Shown: positions 46,806 through 57,708, counted from the stretch's first letter. The stretch: 64,000 nt of DNA from Agapanthus africanus (GCA_030015575.1 JASDDO010000008.1:80577965-80641964); one strand, 5' to 3'. A program made the numbers and translations. Notes: a model not told the origin generated them from the letters alone.

Positions 46806-46985
46806 GGTCAACTAGTCAAGCCTAGTCAACCGGTCAACAAAGCCAACAAGTCAACAAAAGTCAACAAGTCAACAAAGTCAACAGAGGTCAACAACCATGT
46901 CACCATAATACTTAATTAATATAATAGTTAATCACATATCATATTCTCATTAGGGTTGAGCAAAAAGTCAATAGTCAACGGTCAA
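46806..46985 (-). promoter_or_regulatory. W-box cluster in D LTR
   Basis: Twelve copies of the plus-strand hexamer RGTCAA, that is TTGACY on the element's sense strand, in 180 bp. TTGACY is the W-box bound by WRKY factors. The same cluster is present in the other LTR (about 55051-55214). Role in transcription is inferred. Confidence 0.6.
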
Positions 46986-47008
46986 CTGTCAACAACCCTA
47001 ATGAGAAT
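46943..47008. repeat. 16-bp perfect inverted repeat in D LTR
   Basis: ATTCTCATTAGGGTTG (46943-46958) and its exact complement (46993-47008) enclose 34 bp that contain the last W-boxes. Also present in the other LTR. Confidence 0.85.
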
Positions 47009-47190
47009 CCGCTGCCTCTGTCTCCCTGTCAACTGTGCATACACACCCGCATCCGCGTTCCGAGAAACACGAATGCAAACTGGATAAATCCAATCCCGAT
47101 ACGTACACTAGGATCTGGCTTAAACCAAAGCCCGCTAGTGCAAACTGTCCGGACACTGTACGTGCACAAGTGCACGGATGTGACCGGACC

Positions 47191-47230
47191 CTGTCGCAAA
47201 ACCATGCGACCTGTCGCAAAACCATGCGAC
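47191..47230. repeat. 20-bp tandem duplication in D 3' LTR
   Basis: CTGTCGCAAAACCATGCGAC occurs twice head to tail here and once in the 5' LTR, so it arose after insertion or during replication. Confidence 0.9.
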
Positions 47231-48308
47231 CTCTACTCTTTTGCCTAAAGGCGAAAAGCTTTCTGTGTGGGACTCTAAAGACTCGACACTACGCTGGCAG
47301 TGGGTTTAACCACAGACCGCAAGCGGCACTAGCTGTGCGTAACGGTCCCCAGGTAATGCCGACAAGAAGACCGACGAGGCGAAACCCATCTGAACTCCTA
47401 CTGAGCCTGAATGTGACATTCTCCGTACAGTCCGGTCTGTTCGTCTGATACATCGCATGGCGGGCCTAGGGGGCGGTAAACGTCAGTCCCCCAATAGCGG
47501 TACAAGTCGTGCCGGAGCGAAGCCCAAAACACCCTGAGATAACACTGGAAGCCTACCAGTATATCTCGTTTGCCCTGGCCAGGGACTACTCGTGTAATGG
47601 CTCTCCTAGACACAGCGCGATGTCAACCCCCAATACCGGGAGAGACGAATCCTGTCTAACCGTCACTGCCTCCAAGTGCTTCGGGACTGCACCCAACCAC
47701 TACCTGTTTGCACGACTCCTTTGAGCCGTGGTAGGGTAGTGATCAAAGTACAGTGGGAACACACTCGAGGCGAAGTGACAGTGTCAAGTCAGCGGACTAA
47801 GCTGTACTCATGTCACCTAGGAACTGAAAATTGACGATAGGCATAATACCAACTAGTCAGTTCCCGACGAGTCCTGTCCAGTGTACCCGTAACCTAACGA
47901 GCACCCGCATACTATCTCAAGTACGACGTACTGACGGCTGTGGGACAGACCGTCTCCCGCACTGGGATGAGAAGCGCATGCGCTGGTCTACTCCGGAGTA
48001 TCGATGCCCTGTTTCGATAGTCCTGCGACCAGGGACCTGCATAAGGATGTGCTTATGGATTACCCAGCCCCACTAGTGTGACGGCCATCACATCGCTGGT
48101 AATCAAGCAAAGATCCTAAGGGCTCCACTAATGTGTATAGGCGATATACAAAAATAAACACATGTACACATTGAAGTAGAAACAAACCAAGTAGCATACT
48201 ACTATTTTGAGCAAGATTGTATATACAAGGTGAATATCTCAAGCTTCCATTAAGTAATATACAAACTAGTATGATACAGTAATGGCCTCTAGGGCATATA
48301 CACTAACA

Positions 48309-48323
48309 ATCTCCCACTTGCAC
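48309..48323 (-). other. Polypurine tract of D
   Basis: The minus strand reads GTGCAAGTGGGAGAT directly before the 3' LTR start, the usual copia plus-strand primer. Confidence 0.8.
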
Positions 48324-49858
48324 TAAGGCCATGTACTGGCGTATCGAAGACCTATCATCTCGATCAGCCGCTCGAGCTGAGTCTGGGGCAGGGCCTTGGT
48401 GAATGGATCTGCAGTGTTATCTTCTGAAGCGACTCTCCGAACCTCGATCTCCTGGCGATCTACGATCTCCCTGATCAGGTGATACCGCCTCAAGATGTGC
48501 CTGGATCTCTGATGGGACCTGGGTTCCTTCGCTAAAGCTATAGCCCCGTTGTTGTCGCAATACAGAGGTATTGGATCAACAATGGACGGAACCACCTGAA
48601 GTTCTTTCAAGAACTTCCTCATCCAGATAGCTTCTTTTGCGGCATCAGATACAGCGATGTATTCCGCTTCCATCGTCGAGTCCGCAACGGTTTCTTGTTT
48701 GGAACTCTTCCAACACACCACCCCTCCATTGAGGGTAAAGACAAAACCCGACATGGACTTGGAATCATCCTTGTCACTCTGGAAGCTGGAGTCAGCAAAG
48801 GCCTCGATCTGGAGGTCTTTTCCGCCATACACCAAGAACATCTCCTTAGTCCTTCTCAGGTACTTGAGAATGTTCTTTACCGCTATCCAGTGTTTCTCCC
48901 CAGGGTTTGACTGATACCGGCTTACCACACTCAGTGCATAAGCTACATCCGGTCTGGTACACAACATCGCATACATTATAGAGCCTACCGCAGAAGCGTA
49001 GGGTATAATAAACATGCGATCTCTCTCCAAATCAGTCTTGGGAGACATCTCTTTAGAGAGGGTGATCCCGTGACAAGCCGGTAGGTTACCGCGCTTGGAA
49101 TCTTCCATACTGAATCTTTTCAGTACGGTGTCGATGTACCTGGACTGTGAAAGTCCTAATATCCTCTTGGATCTATCACGATGGATCCGGATCCCCATGA
49201 TGTATGAGGCATCACCCAGGTCTTTCATGGAGAACCTGTGTGACAAGAACCCCTTGACAGATTGTAGCATAGGAATGTCATTTCCTATTAAGAGAATGTC
49301 ATCCACGTATAAAACGAGGAATACTACAGTTCTCGCTACAAATCTACTATAGATGTATGGTTCATCTGGATTTTTTATAAAGCCAAATTCTTTGACCGTC
49401 TCATCAAAGCAGATGTTCCAACTCCGCGATGCCTGCTTTAGTCCATAGATGGACTTAAGTAACTTGCACACCTTTCCGCTGCTCCCACTCTGAATGAAAC
49501 CCTCTGATTGGTCCATATAGACACACTCCTCTAAATTTCCATTTAGAAAAGCGGTCTTTACGTCCATTTGCCAGATCTCATAATCGTGGAAGGCAGCAAT
49601 GGCAAAAAGGATCCGAATGGATTTCAGCATGGCTACTGGAGAAAAGGTTTCGTCATAGTCCAAGCCAGGTCTTTGACGAAAACCCTTTGCTACCAGCCTA
49701 GCTTTATAGGTCTCAACCTGTCCATCTACACCAATCTTCCTTTTGAAGATCCACTTGCATCCTACGGGTTTTACCCCGTCTGGAGCAATGTCCAACGTCC
49801 ATACCTTGTTGGTGTACATGGACTCCATTTCGGTCCGCATTGCATCCAGCCATTTCAC
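48323..49858 (-). CDS. Copia reverse transcriptase - RNase H of D, 511 codons
   Basis: Near-complete RT and RNase H of a Ty1/copia Pol. It opens with WKWI-type copia RT sequence (CKWIFKRKIGVDG, YKARLVAKGF, DYDETFSPVA), then QMDVKTAFLNG, SIYGLKQASR and the catalytic YVDDILL. RNase H follows with EAFADSSFQSD, EAEYIAVSDAAKEAIW and the end KALPQTQLERL, typical of the family. It shares its frame with the integrase segment and is separated from it by one TAG near 49883, so the start shown is only the first Met of the open piece. On its own it looks undamaged. Confidence 0.95.
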   Translation of the reverse strand: MKWLDAMRTEMESMYTNKVWTLDIAPDGVKPVGCKWIFKRKIGVDGQVETYKARLVAKGFRQRPGLDYDETFSPVAMLKSIRILFAIAAFHDYEIWQMDVKTAFLNGNLEECVYMDQSEGFIQSGSSGKVCKLLKSIYGLKQASRSWNICFDETVKEFGFIKNPDEPYIYSRFVARTVVFLVLYVDDILLIGNDIPMLQSVKGFLSHRFSMKDLGDASYIMGIRIHRDRSKRILGLSQSRYIDTVLKRFSMEDSKRGNLPACHGITLSKEMSPKTDLERDRMFIIPYASAVGSIMYAMLCTRPDVAYALSVVSRYQSNPGEKHWIAVKNILKYLRRTKEMFLVYGGKDLQIEAFADSSFQSDKDDSKSMSGFVFTLNGGVVCWKSSKQETVADSTMEAEYIAVSDAAKEAIWMRKFLKELQVVPSIVDPIPLYCDNNGAIALAKEPRSHQRSRHILRRYHLIREIVDRQEIEVRRVASEDNTADPFTKALPQTQLERLIEMIGLRYASTWP

Positions 49859-49882
49859 TGAGTCAACGCTCTGAACGGCCTG

Positions 49883-50959
49883 CTAGAAGCTAGTAGGCTC
49901 ATCATAATCTATGATGCAATCCTCTCTATCCCCGTCTATGAGAAAACCGTAGTATCTCTCGGGCGGATGAGTCTGCCTACTACTCCTGCGGAGCGGCGTA
50001 GGATTGTCCTGTTCTTTCAAACCCTCTGGTTCCACTAAACTTTCAGTAATAGTCCGTGGTTCTGGAATTTCTTCCAGTTCTACTGCGCTCCCACTAATTT
50101 CCTTTTCTAAGAACTGGTGTTCTAGAAAGTGGGCATGACGAGAAACAAGAACTTTTTGTTCATCTTCGCAGTAGAAGAAATATCCCTTGGAATTCTTTGG
50201 ATATCCCACAAACTTGCACAGTACTGAGCGTGCCTCGAGCTTGTCCGCATGCTGCTTTTTGACAAAAGCTGGACTTCCCCATGTCTTAATGTGATTAAGA
50301 TGGGGCCTCTTCCCACACCACATCTCAAATGGCGTGGTAGGCACAGTCTTAGTGGGAACTCGGTTCAAAAGGTATGCGGCTGATTCTAGCACATATCCCC
50401 AGAATGATCGCGGTAACTCAGCGTTACTCATCATGGACCGCACCATATCCAATAGGGTGCGGTTCCGTCTCTCCGATACACCGTTATGTTGCGGGGTGTA
50501 TGGAGGAGTAAGCTGAGAGAGAATTCCATTCTCTTTTAAATAGTCCAGGAACTCGGCACTTAAGTATTCTCCACCTCGATCCGATCTTAGAATCTTAATA
50601 CTTTTGCCGGTCTGTTTCTCTACTTCATTCTTATGCTCCTGAAATTTTCCAAAGGCTTCGGATTTATGTTTCATTAAGAAGACATAACCGTACCTTGAGA
50701 AGTCATCAGTAAAAGTAATGAAGTAAGAATATCCGCTTCGCGCATGTGTAGACATTGGACCGCGCACGTCACTGTGTACGAGTCCCAAGAGCTCGCTCGC
50801 TCTTACTCCATGTCCAGTAAACGGAGTCTTTGTCATCTTTCCTTTGAGACAGGATTGACAAGTGGCATACGATTGATATTCGAACGCATTCAAATATCCT
50901 TCTGTATGTAACTTAGTCAACCTTCTCTCATTGATGTGACCCAGTCTACAATGCCACAA
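49883..50959 (-). CDS. Copia integrase of D, 358 codons
   Basis: Starts in the GAG-pre-integrase zinc module (WHCRLGHINERRL, then CQSC). The core follows: HSDVRGPM, ITFTDDFSRYG, RSDRGGEYLS and NGVSERRNRTLLDMVR with the catalytic Glu. The C-terminal part holds GYPKNSKGYFFY and a Glu/Pro-rich linker (PLRRSSRQTHPPERYYGF). It is out of frame with gag-protease by a lesion at about 50960-50971 and ends at a TAG before RT. Confidence 0.94.
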   Translation of the reverse strand: MWHCRLGHINERRLTKLHTEGYLNAFEYQSYATCQSCLKGKMTKTPFTGHGVRASELLGLVHSDVRGPMSTHARSGYSYFITFTDDFSRYGYVFLMKHKSEAFGKFQEHKNEVEKQTGKSIKILRSDRGGEYLSAEFLDYLKENGILSQLTPPYTPQHNGVSERRNRTLLDMVRSMMSNAELPRSFWGYVLESAAYLLNRVPTKTVPTTPFEMWCGKRPHLNHIKTWGSPAFVKKQHADKLEARSVLCKFVGYPKNSKGYFFYCEDEQKVLVSRHAHFLEHQFLEKEISGSAVELEEIPEPRTITESLVEPEGLKEQDNPTPLRRSSRQTHPPERYYGFLIDGDREDCIIDYDEPTSF

Positions 50960-50970
50960 GAAAGTCTGAT

Positions 50971-52290
50971 TTATTTCTGGAGACTTTCTTTGTGTGTATT
51001 CTGGACATTGAAAATATGTGGTTGGTTCAATACGTATATACCATTACTCAATGTACCTGACCCAATCAAAACTTGATTAAGGTGAATGTTTACAACATTA
51101 CTTACAAACGCAAATTCATAACCTTCTTTAGAAACTAAAGATACAGAAATGATATTACAAGTTGCGTTGGGTACAAAAAAGCAATTACGCAAAACCAAAA
51201 CATGTCCATCTGACATTCCCAGGTGATAGTCCCCCACGGCTTTAGCATCCATGCTAGCTCCGTTCGCAACTCTGAGGGTCATGTCACCTGCCTTCAAAAC
51301 CCTACGGTTTCTCAACGCCTGCAAAGAATTACAGATATGAGATCCTGATCCGATATCCAATACCCAGGAAGTAGAGTTTATTGAAAGACAATTTTCAATA
51401 ACATACACACCTGAAGCTGAAGCTGCAACCTGCTTCAATTCCTGTGTCTTGGCTTTCCAAGCCCTGCAATCATTCTTCCAGTGACCTTTCTTATGACAAT
51501 AGAAGCATTCTTCCTTATCCACAAGCTTCCCCGCTTTCTTTGTTGCTTTAGCTTTTCCCTTCGTATCCACTTTACTAACACCGCCCCTTGGTTTGGCGGG
51601 GGCTTTCTTCTTCTTTCCCTTGGCTTTCGCCTTGGACCTAGAAGAAGATAATCCTCCTACAAACAAAGTGGATGTTTCCCTACCTTTCTGTAGGGTGCCC
51701 TCTGCGCTCCTCAGCATGTTGAGGAGCTCTGAAAGTTCAACTTCTTTTTCTTGCAAGTTGAAGTTCAGTATGAACTGGGCGTAAGTGGAAGGAAGGGACT
51801 GGAGAACTATGTCCGTATAGAGTTCACTCTCCAATGTGGTCCCTAGGTCCGCGAGCTCCTCAATGTAGCCGATCATCTTTAGCACGTGCTCGGCTACTGA
51901 TGATCCGACGGCCATCTTTGCCGAAAATAGCTTTTTCGACGCTTCGTATCTTGCGATACGAGATTGCTCTCCATACAGTTCTTTTGTATGGAGAAATATG
52001 GATTCAAGGTCCATATTCTCGTGCCTCCTCTGATGTTCGTTGTCCATCGAGGCAAGTACGAGGCACTTGGCCTTCACGCTATCAATCTCCCAAGTCTTGC
52101 GGATTTCCTTATCCGCGACGCTGGAAGTGGGACCAGGGACAGGGGGAGCTTTGGTGGTAAGAAGATACCCCAGCTTGTCGTAAGTGATTGCCATTTTGAC
52201 ATTCCTGAGCCAATCTTTGTAGTTTGGCCCTGTCAGTATGTTTTTATCTAGAAGTAACTTAAGTCCAGTCATGTCGATTGGTCGCTGCAA
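50971..52290 (-). CDS. Copia gag - protease of D, 439 codons
   Basis: Residues 1-200 are a copia capsid-type (UBN2-like) domain (LTGPNYKDWLRNVKMAI, LTDIVLQSLP-like segment). Residues 215-260 are Lys/Ala-rich. One zinc knuckle CFYCHKKGHWKNDC lies at 262-275, and the protease begins near 305. The catalytic triad position reads DIG (312-314) instead of the usual D-T/S-G, so the protease is probably inactive. The frame stops at 50971, where integrase continues in another frame. Confidence 0.92.
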   Translation of the reverse strand: MQRPIDMTGLKLLLDKNILTGPNYKDWLRNVKMAITYDKLGYLLTTKAPPVPGPTSSVADKEIRKTWEIDSVKAKCLVLASMDNEHQRRHENMDLESIFLHTKELYGEQSRIARYEASKKLFSAKMAVGSSVAEHVLKMIGYIEELADLGTTLESELYTDIVLQSLPSTYAQFILNFNLQEKEVELSELLNMLRSAEGTLQKGRETSTLFVGGLSSSRSKAKAKGKKKKAPAKPRGGVSKVDTKGKAKATKKAGKLVDKEECFYCHKKGHWKNDCRAWKAKTQELKQVAASASGVYVIENCLSINSTSWVLDIGSGSHICNSLQALRNRRVLKAGDMTLRVANGASMDAKAVGDYHLGMSDGHVLVLRNCFFVPNATCNIISVSLVSKEGYEFAFVSNVVNIHLNQVLIGSGTLSNGIYVLNQPHIFNVQNTHKESLQK

Positions 52291-54362
52291 TTAGGAGAGA
52301 GAAGAAGAAACACTCAGCATGATGCTCTTGCAAGTTTAGAGTGGTTTTTAGTTTGTCTAAACAGGATGGCTCCCACTGTTTCTCGAATCCCTCCTCAAAC
52401 CATAAAGGAAGAATTAGTCGGGATCAATCCCACCGCACAATACTTGCTTAACCGTTCAGCCAGGCCGGTGTCGGTACTTCGAGGGAGGTTTTCCAACGCT
52501 TTCGCGAAGTTCCTTAATTAAAGAACCTCTTTTCCCTGGGGGCGTAGCCCTGCTAACACCTTTCTAGGCACCTACTAAGTTTATAGCATTGATCGTTTAG
52601 TGAGAAATTTCCCGAGGAGTAGCATATACTCACAGTAGGATCGGGATCCAAATATCATCGCGTGACGAAACTGAAGGAATCCTACCATAATTATCACACT
52701 CCAAATGGTATGCAAATCTAGCAAGTTTCAGTACTTATGAAACTCCCGATGTGGATTTTTGCCCCATGCTCTTATGACCTTGACTTTGGCCAAAATATCA
52801 TAAGTCACATGTCAAGTTCTACCCGTCATTATCCAGGTTAATTTGGATCCATCCGTACCTACCCTTGACTTTGGCCAAAATGGCAGTACGACTGTCCCAA
52901 ACCAACGCATCTATCTATGCTACACATGAACACCCAATAGCTACCAATCACTGTGCCTTGACTTTGGCCAACATACACAGCTTGAATACTATTGACTATT
53001 CATGTGAAACGACGGAGGGCTACGAATGGTTTTGGCAAAACCGTGAACGTAGTGAACTTGATTTGGTCGATGGAACGAGATAGCTTTTAAAAGGAGTGGC
53101 TCAAGCTCCGCATTTAAAAGTTGGTTTTGAAAAGAACCGAGTGGTTTTTCGAAAGTGTTCCAACGACTTTAACTTGGTTTATTATCTTGCATCTGTTCTT
53201 TTAATGCGTGATATTCTTGCATTAGTTCTTTTAATGCGTCCCATCATTTAATCCTACCATTGCAGAAAACAACCAAAATATGACGTACGCTTATGCCATT
53301 CGCATTCGCCACTGGGCCCCGTCATTACCCGTTAGGTTACTTAACTAACGACAGAGCGGGGGCTGGGCTAGCGCTTCTGTAAAACATAAGCAACGCCTAA
53401 ATAATATCATATATAGATATACTGCAATGATAAACATTTCAGATCACAGATGAATACATTGGATATACTAGGAATCTGTAATTCGTACGAGGCTGTAACG
53501 AAAGACAGATTACACGGTCGCGGTGAATAGCCAATACCCCACCCAAGACCCCTACGGGTGCGGCAAACTACCCGCCAAGTACCCGAAGCGTAGCAACCTC
53601 CCTCATCTCCATGAGTAGGCCACTCGACACTTCGGCATACCCGGTAGTTTGTGCACCCCCTCCATGGGTCTATCCTAGGAGCAAAAATGGTAAAAAGAAA
53701 TTATACAATGACGGCTACAACCCCGACCCGGTTGTGCGGCCATACAAATAATTATTACATCAATTTACAAATTTACATGAATTGAAAGAAAAGAAAACTC
53801 TCGTCTCACAACCCCCGGCTATTCACCCGCGACAATCCAACATATTCATATACACATTCCAGCAACATTACAGATCACAGATTTGTATAACCCCCACTAA
53901 TCGACATATAGCGATTAGCAGACGTTCAATACAAATATCACATTACAGAAAAACCCGTTAGCTTAAGTCTTTTAGAAGTTCGATCAAAAATACGGATTTT
54001 CGGGACCCCAAAAATAAAATTTTCGTTCTGGAAAATCTGGGCAGAAAATATATATTCCAAAAATCCCAAAATACCCCTGCAAGTACACTGTAGCAAAGAA
54101 ACACCAGAGAGGGGCAAAGGAGGCCGCGGAACCGCGGCAATAGCAAACAATTGCCGCGTTTCCGCGGTCGTTTAGGGGGAACTCTTGGTGATTTTTCTAC
54201 AGTAGCTTTTAAAAACCCTGAGCCGATTTTAGAGATGAAAATAATCAACTTTTGAACAGTATAAAAATCGACAGAAAGTTCGAATTTCGGGGTTCGTTTT
54301 CGGGACTTTTTCTTTGATCGATCTTCTAGTTACTTGCTAACATGTTAGATAGAGTTTAACTA
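52291..54362 (-). other. Long leader of D
   Basis: Over 2 kb between primer binding site and gag start. No supported gene. It contains three copies of CCTTGACTTTGGCCAA-type sequence (52780, 52863, 52955), a duplicated TTCTTTTAATGCGT unit (53197, 53226) and a strong hairpin at 54124-54167. Confidence 0.7.
54124..54167. repeat. GC-rich hairpin in D leader
   Basis: Arms 54124-54141 and 54150-54167 pair over 18 positions with one mismatch (CCGCGGAACCGCGGCAAT against its complement), loop of 8. It lies about 200 bases after the primer binding site on the sense strand, where copia and retroviral RNAs often keep dimerisation or packaging structures. That role is inferred. Confidence 0.75.
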
Positions 54363-54375
54363 GGCTCTGATACCA
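54363..54375 (-). other. Primer binding site of D
   Basis: The minus strand reads TGGTATCAGAGCC one base from the LTR end; initiator tRNA-Met primer. Confidence 0.92.
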
Positions 54376-54376
54376 C

Positions 54377-56517
54377 TGTAAGTCCATGCTACCTCTCCCG
54401 GTACTTTCGGGAATGCGGAATTTGGTAAAAAACGATTTTTATAGAGGTGGTAACATGGACCTAAAACCCGGATCTTGGTTAAACATCTAACTAACAACCT
54501 AACTACGAGTTTCTAGCTACTCGGTTAGGGGGTTATACCTTGCTTGTCTTGAACTCCTTCGTCTTCAAGCTCTGATGGTGGTCCGGATTGGCTTCTTCCC
54601 GTCGTCTCCGTACGCCGAAGATAGATCCACCTGAAAGCTCCAACCTTTGGCTCCTTCTTCGTTCTTTGAAGAAACTAGTTCACTCGGTTTGCTAAACCTT
54701 GTGAACTAGAATGAGTAGAGAAGAGTTTGTGTGGGATTTTATCTATGGTTCTTGATTCTCAACTCATGAGATATGTGAACCATAGAGTCAAGAGAGGGAG
54801 CAAGAGGAAGAGGGTGAAAGCAAGAGCAAGAGAGCTCAAGAACAAGAGAGAGAATGAGCAAGAAAGAATGAGCAACTTTTTTGTCTTCCACCCTCTCATA
54901 ATCCAAAGTCATCATAACTCATTATACCAAATCAAGTGTTATGTGATGGTTGAAGCAACCATAACCATATCATTTCATGCACTCATTTCATGCACAAATG
55001 AGCAAGCAAGCAAAAGTCTTTGCCATGAAATGATGGCTATGGTTATCATGATGGTCAACTAGTCAAGCCTAGTCAACCGGTCAACAAAGTCAACAAGTCA
55101 ACAAAGTCAACAAAGGTCAACAACCATGTCACCATAATACTTAATTAATATAATAGTTAATCACATATCATATTCTCATTAGGGTTGAGCAAAAAGTCAA
55201 TAGTCAACGGTCAACTGTTAACAACCCTAATGAGAATCCGCTGCCTCTGTCTCCCTGTCAACTGTGCATACACACCCGCATCCGCGTTCCGAGGAACACG
55301 AATGCAAACTGGATAAATCCAATCCCGATACGTACACTAGGATCTGGCTTAAACCAAAGCCCGCTAGTGCAAACTGTCCGGACACTGTACGTGCACAAGT
55401 GCACGGATGTGACCGGACCCTGTCGCAAAACCATGCGACCTCTACTCTTTTGCCTAAAGGCGAAAAGCTTTCTGTGTGGGACTCTAAAGACTCGACACTA
55501 CGCTGGCAGTGGGTTTAACCACAGACCGCAAGCGGCACTAGCTGTGCGTAACGGTCCCCAGGTAATGCCGACAAGAAGACCGACGAGGCGAAACCCATCT
55601 GAACTCCTACTGAGCCTGAATGTGACATTCTCCGTACAGTCCGGTCTGTTCGTCTGATACATCGCATGGCGGGCCTAGGGGGCGGTAAACGTCAGTCCCC
55701 CAATAGCGGTACAAGTCGTGCCGGAGCGAAGCCCAAAACACCCTGAGATAACACTGGAAGCCTACCAGTATATCTCGTTTGCCCTGGCCAGGGACTACTC
55801 GTGTAATGGCTCTCCTAGACACAGCGCGATGTCAACCCCCAATACCGGGAGAGACGAATCCTGTCTAACCGTCACTGCCTCCAAGTGCTTCGGGACTGCA
55901 CCCAACCACTACCTGTTTGCACGACTCCTTTGAGCCATGGTAGGGTAGTGATCAAAGTACAGTGGGAACACACTCGAGGCGAAGTGACAGTGTCAAGTCA
56001 GTGGACTAAGCTGTACTCATGTCACCTGGGAACTGATAACTGACGATAGGCATAATACCAACTAGTCAGTTCCCGACGAGTCCTGTCCAGTGTACCCGTA
56101 ACCTAACGAGCACCCGCATACTATCTCAAGTACGACGTACTGACGGCTGTGGGACAGACCGTCTCCCGCACTGGGATGAGAAGCGCATGCGCTGGTCTAC
56201 TCCGGAGTATCGATGCCCTGTCTCGATAGTCCTGCGACCAGGGACCTGCATAAGGATGTGCTTATGGATTACCCAGCCCCACTAGTGTGACGGCCATCAC
56301 ATCGCTGGTAATCAAGCAAAGATCCTAAGGGCTCCACTAATGTGTATAGGCGATATACAAAAATAAACACATGTACATATTGAAGTAGAAACAAACCAAG
56401 TAGCATACTACTATTTTGAGCAAGATTGTATATACAAGGTGAATATCCCAAGCTTCCATTAAGTAATATACAAACTAGTATGATACAGTAATGGCCTCTA
56501 GGGCATATACACTAACA
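54377..56517 (-). repeat. 5' LTR of D (2141 bp)
   Basis: TGTAAGTCC...ACTAACA. Near-identical to 46136-48308 apart from the 20-bp duplication and a few small indels, so D is younger than B. Confidence 0.95.
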
Positions 56518-57708
56518 ATTCCTCCTGGCTGGAGGAGCATTCCTCGGAACGTTCCTTTGAGCTTGATTGAATTGACGAGGGGGTGGTGCAGCTTGTGATC
56601 CTCTAAGTGGTGCAGGTAGTGCAAGTCTTTGAGCAGGTGTTTGAAATGCTGGTCGCTGCGGATAGGTAACTGCTGGCATGGGTGTAGCAACTGGGTTTTG
56701 CTTTTGGGGACAAGACCCAATATCATGAGCAGCTGAGCCACAGATCAAGCAAAGATGGTTGGCTCGCCGGCAGTCTTTCATCATATGTCCAGTTCTCTTG
56801 CAGTAGGTACAAAAGGCTGGGCTGGGACGGTTGTTCTGTACTCCGGGTCGCCTTGGCACAAAAGATGGCTTGGACGAGGCTCCTCCTGCCATCTGGTTGG
56901 CAGGACGCTTAAATCCAGCAGATTGAGGTCTTCCCCTCGCCTTTACCACTGCCTCATAACGGCGGGCAGCTTTCAGAGCCGATTCATGAGTCGGAAAATC
57001 TCCTGTGGCCAGTGCAGCCTGGATTTCCGAATCCAAACCTTGTTGAAAGCGACGGGCTCTGATCTCATCCGTCGGTATAAGGTGTGCCGCAAATCTGTTA
57101 AAAATATTGTGTTAGCTGTGTAATATGTGATAAAAAAATTTGAATTATTGAGACATATCTTACCGACTGAGCATGGTGAACTCAGCGTCATACTCATCTA
57201 CTGACTTGGTCCACAGCGAACCTTGTTGTAGATGGATGAACTGCTGTTCCATGTCGAACCTGGCAGTCTTAGGGAAGTACTTAGCATCGAACATGTCGTG
57301 GAAAGTCTTCCATTCGATAGGCTGTTCAAGACGGCTTTCTTCTGCCTTCCACCGGTTGCAAGCATTATCCATGAGCTACAGTTTCGCCACACGAACCCAA
57401 GCTATGTTTGGCACTTGTGCTGTCGTCAGATCATCCTCTATGCTCTGTGCCCATTCTTCAGCTTCAAGTGGGCTTCCCTTTCCCGAGAACTGTTTGGGGT
57501 GTAATGCCCTAAATTGTTTTACCCCAGGTGCGTCTGCCTCGGGACGGTTCATTAAAAGAGCAGTCTGCTGCTGTTGTCTCTCTAGGAGGCTTCGGATTGC
57601 CTCAAGTAGAACCGTCTGCTCGTTGATCGGAGCAGGGACGACAGGTGTGAGTGGTAGGGCTGGAGGTGTGTTGTTGACATTGATGCTGGTGTTGTTCGGA
57701 GAATCCAT
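56518..57708 (-). pseudogene. Gag of B, with a putative intron
   Basis: Capsid and nucleocapsid precursor. From the start near 57708 the N-terminal part holds LLEAIRSLLERQQQQ and KQFRALHPKQFSGKG, entering the retrotransposon gag domain. A TAG at 57376-57378 probably replaces a Gln codon. The domain continues (TFHDMFDAKYFPKTAR, LQQGSLWTKSVDEYDAEF), then a 69-bp putative intron (57095-57163), then LIPTDEIRARRFQQGL. A Pro/Gln-rich C-terminal region carries two CX2CX4HX4C knuckles (CTYCKRTGHMMKDC and CLICGSAAHDIGSC). The D insertion cuts it at 56518 and it resumes at 46135. The same paired knuckles occur in C. Confidence 0.88.
57095..57163 (-). other. Putative 69-bp intron in B gag
   Basis: On the minus strand it has donor AGTCG followed by GTAAGATATG, a T-rich body, and acceptor TTTTTAACAG followed by ATTTG. 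An in-frame TAA directly follows the donor (57160-57162), so unspliced RNA would truncate Gag. The two flanks together read as ordinary gypsy gag without gain or loss of residues. Confidence 0.68.

Larger units (their letters stand above)
46136..48308 (-). repeat. 3' LTR of D (2173 bp)
   Basis: TGTAAGTCC...ACTAACA. It differs from the partner mainly by a 20-bp tandem duplication (47191-47230) and small indels. Contains the W-box cluster (46806-46985) and a perfect inverted repeat (46943-46958 / 46993-47008). Confidence 0.95.
46136..56517 (-). mobile_element. Ty1/copia element D, complete, 10.4 kb
   Basis: LTRs 46136-48308 and 54377-56517, with a perfect 5-bp duplication ATTCC (46131-46135 and 56518-56522). 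Minus-strand order is LTR, primer binding site, a 2-kb leader, gag-protease (52290-50971), integrase (50959-49883), RT-RNase H (49858-48323), polypurine tract, LTR. Integrase before RT defines copia. Two lesions break pol: a frame change near 50960-50971 and one TAG near 49883. It sits in B just after the gag zinc knuckles. Confidence 0.96.

Noticed and set aside
47035..48076. Several 70-137 codon frames in D LTR, repeated at 55264-56451
   Set aside because: They occur on both strands of LTR sequence and at equivalent places in both LTRs; no family features.
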